Origin: G963662905 sp963676415
GTDB taxonomy: Bacteria > Bacteroidota > Bacteroidia > Bacteroidales > WRLA01
Assembly (NCBI GenBank): GCA_963676415.1
Contig: OY781097.1
Span: 2,418,001-2,482,000, forward strand
Length of the DNA stretch: 64,000 bases
Direction of reading: 5' to 3'
Shown: positions 25,811 to 33,887 of the stretch, piece by piece
Layout of the letters: each line of letters opens with the position of its first letter
How positions within the stretch are numbered: the stretch's first letter is position 1
Notes under the pieces: model-generated
The model's database searches: none
What the model was told of the DNA's origin: nothing
Seen by the model: only the letters and a program-made list of their open reading frames with translations
Position numbers and translations under genes: made by a program

Positions 25811-25833
25811 ATCGCAAAATGGTTAGTGAAAAA

Positions 25834-26622
25834 TTATGAATTATTCCGAAGAAAAAATTCAGTGCTGATCTCGACAACGCGCTTTTTCCGTTCGAGGTGG
25901 GGGTGATGTCCGGTCTTCTCTATAAAGAAACCGGTATTGTCTCCTTTGCAGTTTTCCTGAATTAAATCCCATTGTTTCATGCTGCCGAAATTATTCCCAT
26001 CTCCCTGAATAAAGAGAACAGGACAGTTGACCTGTGGCAGCAAATGCACCATCGACCAGTTTTTGCCTTCCGGGCTAAGCCAGCGCTGCGTCCAGATATT
26101 GAATAATTTCTCAGTCCTTTCGCCATGATGTTTGAAAAGTGAATTTCGCAGCTGGCCAGTTTCAAAAACTTTTACTGTATCTTCAATTCCCTGTAAGGAA
26201 ATTTTTTCCAAGAGCACATGGGGAGCCTCGCTGACCAAAGCTTTGATACGCATAGGATGAAAAGCTGCGGCAGCCAGAGATATGGTGGCTCCGTCGCTGT
26301 GACCAAAAAGGAATACTTTTTTGTCCAGAACCAGCTTGTCGAGTAGATGTAGCAAAGCAAAACGGGCTTCGTCCAAAAGAAAATCAACGGATACCATTTC
26401 CGGCCATTCATCCGATTTTCCATAGCCGAACCGATCGTAAACAATGCCCGGCAAGCCGCAGGCATCGCAAAGTTGTTTTGGGAAGTTGTGCCATTGCGGA
26501 ATGCTGCCCAGTCCTTCATGCAGGAATACGATGGGCGTTTTGTCGGTCAGGAATAAACCCGGATTTATCAGTTCGTAATAAAGCTGATGTCCGTTGATGC
26601 TGAGATATCCGGATTCGTTCAT
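25834..26622 (-). CDS. Alpha/beta hydrolase
   Basis: A 262-residue single-domain hydrolase. The oxyanion segment LHEGLGSIPQWHNFP, the nucleophile elbow FGHSDGAT (Ser) and the C-terminal catalytic histidine in KTGHHPHLERK are visible, with an aspartate candidate in the intervening strand (FIQGDGN). The substrate is unknown. The ATG overlaps the stop of the FMN-dependent oxygenase gene (ATGA, 4 nt), so the two are translationally coupled. The HSDG elbow resembles bacterial 2-hydroxymuconic semialdehyde and MenH-like hydrolases, and mqnC is in the same operon. A menaquinone role is speculative. Confidence 0.85.
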   Translation of the reverse strand: MNESGYLSINGHQLYYELINPGLFLTDKTPIVFLHEGLGSIPQWHNFPKQLCDACGLPGIVYDRFGYGKSDEWPEMVSVDFLLDEARFALLHLLDKLVLDKKVFLFGHSDGATISLAAAAFHPMRIKALVSEAPHVLLEKISLQGIEDTVKVFETGQLRNSLFKHHGERTEKLFNIWTQRWLSPEGKNWSMVHLLPQVNCPVLFIQGDGNNFGSMKQWDLIQENCKGDNTGFFIEKTGHHPHLERKKRVVEISTEFFLRNNS

Positions 26623-27566
26623 ATCTCCATATCCTTCATCCGGCTTTTGGCATTTCGGAATTCAGTGATCAGTTTTTTCATGATTTCGGATACGGGAAGC
26701 ACATCATCAATCAAAGCAGAAACCTGCCCGATTTCAAGTTCGCCTTCCTTCATGTCGCCTTCGAACATGCCTCTTTTCGCACGTCCCCGCCCCAGAAATG
26801 CAGTGATTTCCTCTTTGGTTGCACCGGTATTTTCCATTTCGGCTATTTTCATTGCAAAATCATTATGTAGCAATCGTGTTGCGCCCACCTTTTTGAGCAT
26901 AAGTTTGGTGTCGCCTTCTTTTGCATCAATGATTTTTTGCTTAAAAAGCTCGTGACAGGAAGCTTCTATACTGGCCGCAAAACGCGATCCAATCTGAACG
27001 CCATCGGCACCCATGGCCATTGCAGCGAAAATGGCGTCGCCTGTGGCAATACCTCCGGCTGCAATCAAAGGAATATTAATATGCCGCGAAAGGTACGGGA
27101 TCAAAGCCATGGTGGTGGTTTCTTCTGTTCCGTTATGGCCGCCGGCTTCAAAACCTTCGGCAACAACAGCATCAACACCTGCTTCCACACATTTTTGGGC
27201 AAATTTTAGGTTGGCAATCACATGCGCAACCTTTATGCCTTGATCCTTAAATTTTTGTGTGTACTTTTTTGGGTTTCCCGCGCTGGTAAAAACAACAGGA
27301 ACTTTTTCTTCTTCGATGATGCTGATCAGCTCATCTGTTTGAGGGTAAAGCAAGGGGATATTCACTCCGAAAGGTTTTGATGTAGCCTTTTTGCATTTCT
27401 GGATGTGCTGGCGAAAAACATCAGGGTACATGCTTCCTGCACCGATAAGCCCCAGTCCGCCGGCATTGCTTACTGCTGCTGCCAGTTCCCAGCCGCTGGC
27501 CCAAACCATACCACCCTGAATTATCGGGTGTTCTATTCCAAAAATTTCTGTAATGCTATTTTTCAT
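26619..27566 (-). CDS. Nitronate monooxygenase / FabK-like FMN protein
   Basis: A 315-residue TIM-barrel flavoprotein of the 2-nitropropane dioxygenase / enoyl-ACP reductase II family. It begins with IFGIEHPIIQGGMVWASG, the FMN-binding start. It continues with AVSNAGGLGLIGAG, VAEGFEAGGHNG (substrate and FMN histidine) and IAAGGIATGDAIFAAMAMGADGVQIGSRF for the phosphate site. Family members oxidise nitronates or reduce enoyl-ACP. The sequence does not separate these two activities. It overlaps mqnC upstream by 11 nt and the hydrolase downstream by 4 nt. Confidence 0.87.
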   Translation of the reverse strand: MKNSITEIFGIEHPIIQGGMVWASGWELAAAVSNAGGLGLIGAGSMYPDVFRQHIQKCKKATSKPFGVNIPLLYPQTDELISIIEEEKVPVVFTSAGNPKKYTQKFKDQGIKVAHVIANLKFAQKCVEAGVDAVVAEGFEAGGHNGTEETTTMALIPYLSRHINIPLIAAGGIATGDAIFAAMAMGADGVQIGSRFAASIEASCHELFKQKIIDAKEGDTKLMLKKVGATRLLHNDFAMKIAEMENTGATKEEITAFLGRGRAKRGMFEGDMKEGELEIGQVSALIDDVLPVSEIMKKLITEFRNAKSRMKDMEI

Positions 27567-28689
27567 GTGTTGAATTTTTCAAAATATTAAATTCCTGATC
27601 GCGCCTGACAGGCACAAATCCGGCTTCGCGAATGGCAAACTGGATGCCTTCTTTATCGAAACGGAAATTTGCTCCGGCAACGGAGACTACATTTTCTTCG
27701 ATCATAATGGAACCAAAATCATTGGCGCCGGCATGCAGGCATATTTGCCCGGTATTTTTGCCAACAGTAAGCCATGATGCTTGTATGTTGCTGATATTGG
27801 GCAGCATAATGCGGCTCAGGGCAATCAGGCGTATATACTCATTGGCGCTTACGGCTTTTATTTCCGGATGAAGTTTGCTCAATACAGTGCCTTTTCCCTG
27901 AAAGGGCCAGGGAATAAATGAAATAAAACCCATACTGCCTTCGGGCTTTTCGTCCTGAACACCTCGGACCGCAATCAGATGTTCGATGCGTTCTTCAATG
28001 GTCTCGATATGGCCAAACATCATTGTGGCTGAAGTTGTCATTCCGATTTTATGCGCTTCCCTCATTACGTCAAACCATTCAGCGGTGCTGCATTTATTTG
28101 GTGACAAAATTTTCCGTACCCGATCGCTGAGAATTTCTGCGCCGGCTCCCGGAAGGCTGTCCAGTCCGGCTTCCCTGAGTTTCAAAAGGCACTCATGATA
28201 TGAAATCCCTTCTATTTTGGCAATATGAACAATTTCTGGAGGGCCCAAGGCGTGCAGTTTCAATTCGGGATAATAGCTTTTGAGCCTTTTGAACAGGAGC
28301 TCATAATATTCCAGTCCCAACTCGGGATGCAATCCGCCCTGAAGCAGTAATTGCCGGCCACCCAGCTTCCACATTTCTTCAATACGTGGAATAAATGCTT
28401 CGAGAGGAGTGATGCAGGCTTCTTTGTGGTTTTTGGCGCGCCAGAAATTACAGAATTTACATGCCGAATTGCAGATATTGGTATAATTCACATTTCGGTC
28501 GATTATCCAGCTTACTTCATTTTTTGGATGCTTCTTTATGCGGATTTGGTGCGCTGTGTGCATCAACCGGCCGAGGGGAGCATTATGCCACAGAAACAGA
28601 GCCTCTTCCCGGTCCAGAAAAGCATCTTGCATGGCTTTATCGAGTATTTGAGCACTTTTGTTCTTATTTGCATCTGAAGGATTGTACAT
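27556..28689 (-). CDS. mqnC: Cyclic dehypoxanthinyl futalosine synthase (MqnC), radical SAM
   Basis: A 377-residue radical SAM enzyme of the futalosine menaquinone pathway. The 4Fe-4S motif is CNSACKFCNFW (CxxxCxxC). Further marks are LLQGGLHPELGLEYYELL, GAGAEILSDRVRKILSP, MMFGHIETIEERIEHL, FISFIPWPFQGKGT and the C-terminal GANDFGSIMIEENVVS. These place it with MqnC rather than MqnE. It cyclises dehypoxanthine futalosine to the spiro product. I use the ATG at 28689; a TTG further upstream would add 11 residues through promoter sequence. It is the first gene of a three-gene operon and divergent from the leucyl aminopeptidase gene. Other mqn genes are not in the window. Confidence 0.93.
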   Translation of the reverse strand: MYNPSDANKNKSAQILDKAMQDAFLDREEALFLWHNAPLGRLMHTAHQIRIKKHPKNEVSWIIDRNVNYTNICNSACKFCNFWRAKNHKEACITPLEAFIPRIEEMWKLGGRQLLLQGGLHPELGLEYYELLFKRLKSYYPELKLHALGPPEIVHIAKIEGISYHECLLKLREAGLDSLPGAGAEILSDRVRKILSPNKCSTAEWFDVMREAHKIGMTTSATMMFGHIETIEERIEHLIAVRGVQDEKPEGSMGFISFIPWPFQGKGTVLSKLHPEIKAVSANEYIRLIALSRIMLPNISNIQASWLTVGKNTGQICLHAGANDFGSIMIEENVVSVAGANFRFDKEGIQFAIREAGFVPVRRDQEFNILKNSTHEK

Positions 28690-28707
28690 ATTATAATATA
28701 GTGTTCG

Positions 28708-28736
28708 TTTGATCTCGGTCAATTTCCCTACTTTTG
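28708..28736 (+). promoter_or_regulatory. Promoter for the aminopeptidase-pdxA-murF/alr block (TTTG-N17-TACTTTTG)
   Basis: TTTG (28708-28711) and TACTTTTG (28729-28736) are separated by 17 nt and match the Bacteroidota -33/-7 consensus. The ATG follows at 28819, leaving a leader of about 75 nt. The divergent mqnC start is 19 nt away on the other strand. Confidence 0.6.
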
Positions 28737-28818
28737 CATGGAAAATTGAATTTTAATTTGCGTCATTCAGGAATGAAGTTTAATACTTCATTTGCCAAAC
28801 GCATTAAGCAATAAAATT

Positions 28819-30252
28819 ATGCAAAGATACATACAGTCCGTTAATGATATTCCAAAAGCAGCAGCGCGTATCAGTATCTTCAGTACGGAAGAAGATTTAA
28901 AAGCCTATAAGCTAAGCCCTGAAGGATTTTCATTTGCACAAGATTATTTCAAAAGGAACGAATCGGATAGCCTATTGTTTCAGCAAATGCCATATATGCA
29001 CTTTTTTGTGAAGGTGGATGATGCTGCTGAAAAGTTCAGAAGGCTTGAAAAAATGCGCATTGCCGGAGATAAAACCGCAGCTGGCCTGAATGCTCAATTT
29101 GTCAGTCAGGTGGTGATTGAGGGCGATCAGAAGGCGGCTATTGCTTTTGCGGAAGGAATGGCTTTGGGCAATTATCAGTTCAATTATTACAGAAGCGAGG
29201 CAAAAGCCAACAGCCTGAAAGATATTTTCATCCTGAATGGGGATCAATCAGAGCTGGACAAAAAAAATATTGCTCTTTCTGCAGTTTTTCAAATCCGTGA
29301 TCTGGTGAATGAGCCTTTGAATAAATTGAATGCCAATCAGTTGGCAGAACGTCTGGCGAAATATGCCGAAGCAGCAGGAGCCGGCAGCGAAATATTGGGG
29401 CGCAAAAAGATCGAAGCCCTGAAAATGGGCGGTTTGCTTGCGGTGAACAGCGGCAGTATTGATCCGCCAACCTTCACCATCCTGGAATGGAAACCGGAAG
29501 GGCATATCAACGAAAAGCCTGTTGCATTGGTTGGTAAAGGCGTTGTTTATGATACCGGTGGCATGAATTTGAAAACCGGGTCCTATATGGATGATATGAA
29601 ATGTGATATGGGCGGTGCAGCATTAATGGGCACAAGCATCGCAGCAGCAGCCGAATTAAAACTTCCTTTATGGATTATCGCATTGATCCCGGCAACGGAT
29701 AACCGCTGTAATGGCAACGCTTATGTTCCGGGTGATATTATCAAAATGTATAATGGAAAAACCGTTGAGGTGCTCAATACTGATGCTGAGGGACGCCTGA
29801 TCCTCGCCGATGCCATCAGTTATGCTGAAAAATATGACCCGATGTTGGTGATCACTGCGGCAACCCTTACCGGATCTGCCATGCGCGCCGTTGGGAAACA
29901 GGCTCTGGTAGCTATGGGCAGCAATTCAGCTGAATACATGGCGCAATTGAAAAAATCGGGTGATGAAGTCTATGAGCGTGTGGCCGAATTGCCTTTCTAT
30001 GATGAATATGCTGAAGAGCTGAAATCTTCCATTGCCGATATGACAAACCTGGGCAGTGCCGAAGGAGGCGCCATCACCGCAGGTAAATTCCTGGAGAAAT
30101 TTACAAGCAAAGCTTTTATGCACCTGGATATCGCCGGAGTAGCCTTTACAACAAAAAAATATCAGTACCGTGGACAAGGCGGAACCGGTTTCGGATTAAG
30201 GTTGCTGATTGATTTCCTGAATTCGCTTGCACAAAATACAAGAGAAAAATAA
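28819..30252 (+). CDS. M17-family leucyl aminopeptidase
   Basis: A 477-residue cytosolic aminopeptidase. The C-terminal catalytic domain carries VALVGKGVVYDTGGMNLKTG (metal Lys and Asp), MKCDMGGAA, and the family signature NTDAEGRLILADA with the metal-binding Asp and Glu. The less conserved N-terminal half is the substrate-access domain. It acts as a two-metal hexamer removing N-terminal residues. I chose the ATG at 28819; the reading from an upstream TTG adds nine residues. It is probably co-transcribed with pdxA, 42 nt downstream. It is shorter in its N-terminal domain than E. coli PepA. Confidence 0.93.
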   Translation: MQRYIQSVNDIPKAAARISIFSTEEDLKAYKLSPEGFSFAQDYFKRNESDSLLFQQMPYMHFFVKVDDAAEKFRRLEKMRIAGDKTAAGLNAQFVSQVVIEGDQKAAIAFAEGMALGNYQFNYYRSEAKANSLKDIFILNGDQSELDKKNIALSAVFQIRDLVNEPLNKLNANQLAERLAKYAEAAGAGSEILGRKKIEALKMGGLLAVNSGSIDPPTFTILEWKPEGHINEKPVALVGKGVVYDTGGMNLKTGSYMDDMKCDMGGAALMGTSIAAAAELKLPLWIIALIPATDNRCNGNAYVPGDIIKMYNGKTVEVLNTDAEGRLILADAISYAEKYDPMLVITAATLTGSAMRAVGKQALVAMGSNSAEYMAQLKKSGDEVYERVAELPFYDEYAEELKSSIADMTNLGSAEGGAITAGKFLEKFTSKAFMHLDIAGVAFTTKKYQYRGQGGTGFGLRLLIDFLNSLAQNTREK

Positions 30253-30294
30253 ATTTGCCCAAAAAGTCCTTACGGGCTTCTAAAATAAATTGAT

Positions 30295-31380
30295 ATGAAT
30301 AAAAGTCAGAATTTTCAAAATAAAAAGAACAGGGAACGTATTACCATCGGGATTACACATGGTGATATAAACAGCATCGGTTACGAAGTGATTATGAAAT
30401 CTTTTGCCCAAAAGGAGATGCTGGAATCCTTTACGCCATTGGTGTTTGGTAGCTCAAAAGTAGCGTCGTATCATCGTAAAACACTTAATATCAGTGATGT
30501 AAACTTTAATCTGGTAAAAAGTGCCGATTTGGCAAACCCCAACCGTTTGAATATTGTCAATGTTGTAGATCATGAAGTTCATATTGAACTGGGCAAATCA
30601 ACAAGCGAAGCAGGGGAGTTGGCACGCATCGCTTTACAGGCAGCTGTCGAAGAATATAAAAGCGGGCATATTGATGCAATTGTAACTGCACCCATCAACA
30701 AGAAAAATATTCAGTCGAAAGATTTTGATTATCCCGGACATACAGAATATTTTGCCAGGGAATTCCAAAGTGAGGATTCATTGATGCTGATGGTGAGCAA
30801 TAACCTGCGCATCGGGATGGTAACCGGCCATATGCCATTGCGTGAGGTTCCGGATACATTGACGAAAGAATTGATTTTGCGCAAATTGGCGATTATGGAT
30901 CAGTCGTTGCGCCGTGATTTTGGTATTGTGCGCCCGAAAATAGCCGTACTCAGCCTGAACCCACATGCCGGTGACAATGGTTTGCTGGGTGTTGAAGACC
31001 GCGACATTGTGGCTCCGGCAGTAATGGAATCTTTTGATAATGGGGTGCTTACTTACGGGCCTTATCCTGCTGACGGTTTTTTTGGTAGCGGGCAGTTTAG
31101 CAAATTTGATGGAATTTTGGCCATGTACCACGATCAGGGATTGATCGCTTTTAAGAGCCTTTCCTTTGATAATGGCGTGAATTTTACGGCAGGATTAGAT
31201 CTGGTCCGTACTTCGCCTGCGCATGGAACAGCTTTTGAAATTGCCGGCAAAAATATTGCATCTGCCGATTCAATGCGTCATGCCTTGAACCTTGCTTCCG
31301 ATATTGTTCGTAACCGTAAAGTGTGGGATGAGCTTCATGTCAATCCGCTTCCCTTAAGCTCTGAGGAGGATGATGACTAG
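30295..31380 (+). CDS. pdxA: 4-hydroxythreonine-4-phosphate dehydrogenase
   Basis: A 361-residue enzyme of the DXP-dependent vitamin B6 route. It begins with ITIGITHGDINSIGYEV in place of the usual GDPAGIGPE. It then shows YPGHTEYFA (first metal His), SLNPHAGDNGLLGVED (second His) and MYHDQGLIAFK (third His), followed by GLDLVRTSPAHGTAFEIAGK. The GDxxSIGYE substitution is common in Bacteroidota PdxA. The last nucleotide of its TAG stop is the first base of the GTG start of the murF-alr gene, so they are coupled. Confidence 0.94.
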   Translation: MNKSQNFQNKKNRERITIGITHGDINSIGYEVIMKSFAQKEMLESFTPLVFGSSKVASYHRKTLNISDVNFNLVKSADLANPNRLNIVNVVDHEVHIELGKSTSEAGELARIALQAAVEEYKSGHIDAIVTAPINKKNIQSKDFDYPGHTEYFAREFQSEDSLMLMVSNNLRIGMVTGHMPLREVPDTLTKELILRKLAIMDQSLRRDFGIVRPKIAVLSLNPHAGDNGLLGVEDRDIVAPAVMESFDNGVLTYGPYPADGFFGSGQFSKFDGILAMYHDQGLIAFKSLSFDNGVNFTAGLDLVRTSPAHGTAFEIAGKNIASADSMRHALNLASDIVRNRKVWDELHVNPLPLSSEEDDD

Positions 31381-33881
31381 TGCCGCCAGTATTGAAGGAA
31401 TATAATGCCCTTGGATTTGCTCGTGCCAGTGGATCAAGATTGGTTCAAAAAGGATCGGATGATCTGATAATAAAGCATTTGCTTATTGATAGCCGCATGC
31501 TGATGCAGGCTTCCAATTCGGTGTTTTTTGCCTTAAGAAGCAATAAAAACGATGGCCATAAATATGTCACTGAACTCTATAAAAAAGGAGTCAGGGCTTT
31601 TGTTGTCAGTGATTTCATTGCGGAATGGCCGGAAGCCTGCCCCAATGCATTCTTTTTTCTGTCGGAGGATGTACTTGCACGTTTGCAGCAATTGGCAGGC
31701 TTTCACCGCAAGCAGTTTGATATTCCTGTTCTGGCCATTACCGGGAGCAATGGGAAAACCACTGTGAAAGAATGGCTGCGCATTTTGCTTTCAAAAGACA
31801 AACAATTGGTTGCCAGTCCGAAAAGTTATAATTCCCAATTGGGCGTTCCTTTATCGGTTTGGCAAATCAATGCCCGGCATGAACTGGGAATTTTTGAAGC
31901 CGGAATCAGCCGTCCCGGTGAAATGGAGAAATTAGAGGCTATTATTCGGCCTTGGATTGGAATTTTCACCAATATTGGTTCTGCGCATTCAGCGGATTTT
32001 AAAAATATCCGGCAAAAAATACATGAGAAGCTCCGGCTTTTTAAAAATGCTTCCACTTTGATTTGCTCATCGCAGAACCGGATGCTGTACCGGGAAATCA
32101 TTGCTTTTGCAATGGGAAATTCCATCGAGGTGTTTTCATGGGGCAGCCTGAGTTCAGACGATATCAAAATAACAGATACTGAGGAAAGTCCAAAAGGACG
32201 TCTGCTTTCATATGAGTTCTGTGGCGGGAAACATCAGCTTGAGCTTCCTTTCCGTGATAAGGCTTCCGTTGAAAATGTTATGCACTGCCTGGCATTTATG
32301 CTCTATCAGGGGCATAGCCCGGAAGAACTGAAGAACAGTATTTTACAGCTTAGCCCTTTGGCGCTGCGATTGGAACAAAAAAGCGGCAGGCAAAATACGG
32401 TTGTTATCAATGACAGCTATAATTCAGACCTGGAATCGCTGCGGATTGCATTGGATTTCCTGAAAAGGCAAAAACAGTTTAAAAAGAGAAGCTTGGTGCT
32501 TTCTGATATTCAGGAAAGTGGTTTGTCTGAGCAACAGCTTTTTGCTGAGGTTAAAAAGATGCTGGAAGGAATGGATTTGCATAGGATCATCGGTGTTGGT
32601 ACGGCGATGCAACGGCATCTCAACACTGTTGCAAAAGAGGCTCGTTGTTTTTTATCAACCGAAGATTTTTTAAATCATATAACAGAGTTTGATTTCCACG
32701 ATGAGGCCATCCTGCTAAAAGGTGCGCGTTCCTTTGCCTTTGAGCAAATCGGACAGGCTTTGGAGGCACAGACCCACGAAACGCTTCTCGAAGTGAACCT
32801 GGATGCTTTGGTGCATAACCTGAATTATTACCGAAACAGGATTCCTGCCGGACTGAAAATCATGACGATGGTAAAAGCCAATGCTTACGGTGCCGGAAGT
32901 GCGGAAGTTGCTGGGCTTTTGCAGTTCCATCATGTGGATTATTTGGCTGTAGCTTATGCCGATGAAGGTGTGGAGCTGCGCAAAGCGGGTATTCATTTGC
33001 CCATCATGGTAATGAACCCCGAAGAATCGGCTTTTGATGATATGCTTCAATATCAGCTGGAACCTGAGATATTTTCTTTCGCTCAGTTAAAGAAATTTGC
33101 CGAAAAGGCCCGACAAAAGCTTTTTTACAAATCATCTCTTTTTAAGATCCATATCAAACTGGATACAGGGATGCGCCGTTTGGGATTTGAAACCAATGAA
33201 CTACAGGATTTGCCTGCAGTGCTTGCAGAATATCCCTTTATCCGGGTACAAACGGTTTTTACTCATCTTGCGGCAAGCGATGAAGCAGAACAGGATGATT
33301 TTACACGCCAGCAAATCGAGCGTTTTACGAAAGCGGTGGAATTTTTAAGCAAATCATTGGAATATAAGTTCTTAAGTCATGTCTTGAATACTGCCGGCAT
33401 CACGCGGCATCCCAACTCAGCATTTGATATGGTGCGCCTGGGGCTGGGTTTATATGGAATTTCTCCATTGGATGATGTTCAGAAGGAATTGCGCCCGATC
33501 AGTCGCCTCAAGACCCGTATCAGCCAGGTGAAAACAATCCGAAAAGGGGAGTCAGTGGGTTATAGCCGAAGCTTTTCGGCCCGGGATGATATGCGCATTG
33601 CCGTGGTGCCGATTGGCTATGCTGATGGCGTGAACCGGCATCTGAGCAATAAGGGCCATTTTTTGCTGCATGGGCAAAAAGTGCCGATTATAGGAAATGT
33701 GTGCATGGATATGTGCATGATTGATGTCACGGAAATCCCTTCTGCAACAGCCGGTGATGAAGTAATTATTTTTGGCCCGGAACTACTGGTCAGCGATTTG
33801 GCTGATGAAGCAGAAACTATTCCATATGAATTACTTACTGCAGTTTCCCGACGCGTGAAAAGGGTGTACTTCCACGAATAA
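31380..33881 (+). CDS. murF-alr: Fused MurF (UDP-MurNAc-tripeptide:D-Ala-D-Ala ligase) and alanine racemase
   Basis: An 833-residue bifunctional protein. Residues 1-455 are a Mur ligase with ATP loop AITGSNGKTTVKEW, the NDSYNSDLESLRIAL region and a C-terminal Rossmann domain. Residues from about 470 are alanine racemase: PLP lysine K499 in MVKANAYGAGS, IKLDTGMRRLGF, and C-terminal VGYSRSF and CMDMCMIDVT, with the catalytic tyrosine in the GYSRSF loop. The racemase supplies D-alanine that, after D-Ala-D-Ala ligation, the ligase half attaches to the peptidoglycan precursor. The fusion is characteristic of Bacteroidota. Start: GTG overlapping the pdxA stop by one nucleotide. It ends convergently with PBP1A with 6 nt between stops. 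Confidence 0.94.
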   Translation: MPPVLKEYNALGFARASGSRLVQKGSDDLIIKHLLIDSRMLMQASNSVFFALRSNKNDGHKYVTELYKKGVRAFVVSDFIAEWPEACPNAFFFLSEDVLARLQQLAGFHRKQFDIPVLAITGSNGKTTVKEWLRILLSKDKQLVASPKSYNSQLGVPLSVWQINARHELGIFEAGISRPGEMEKLEAIIRPWIGIFTNIGSAHSADFKNIRQKIHEKLRLFKNASTLICSSQNRMLYREIIAFAMGNSIEVFSWGSLSSDDIKITDTEESPKGRLLSYEFCGGKHQLELPFRDKASVENVMHCLAFMLYQGHSPEELKNSILQLSPLALRLEQKSGRQNTVVINDSYNSDLESLRIALDFLKRQKQFKKRSLVLSDIQESGLSEQQLFAEVKKMLEGMDLHRIIGVGTAMQRHLNTVAKEARCFLSTEDFLNHITEFDFHDEAILLKGARSFAFEQIGQALEAQTHETLLEVNLDALVHNLNYYRNRIPAGLKIMTMVKANAYGAGSAEVAGLLQFHHVDYLAVAYADEGVELRKAGIHLPIMVMNPEESAFDDMLQYQLEPEIFSFAQLKKFAEKARQKLFYKSSLFKIHIKLDTGMRRLGFETNELQDLPAVLAEYPFIRVQTVFTHLAASDEAEQDDFTRQQIERFTKAVEFLSKSLEYKFLSHVLNTAGITRHPNSAFDMVRLGLGLYGISPLDDVQKELRPISRLKTRISQVKTIRKGESVGYSRSFSARDDMRIAVVPIGYADGVNRHLSNKGHFLLHGQKVPIIGNVCMDMCMIDVTEIPSATAGDEVIIFGPELLVSDLADEAETIPYELLTAVSRRVKRVYFHE

Positions 33882-33887
33882 AGCCGG

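Noticed and set aside
28690..28722. Extension of mqnC to a TTG start
   Set aside because: It would add 11 residues read from the divergent promoter region; the internal ATG fits the family start better.
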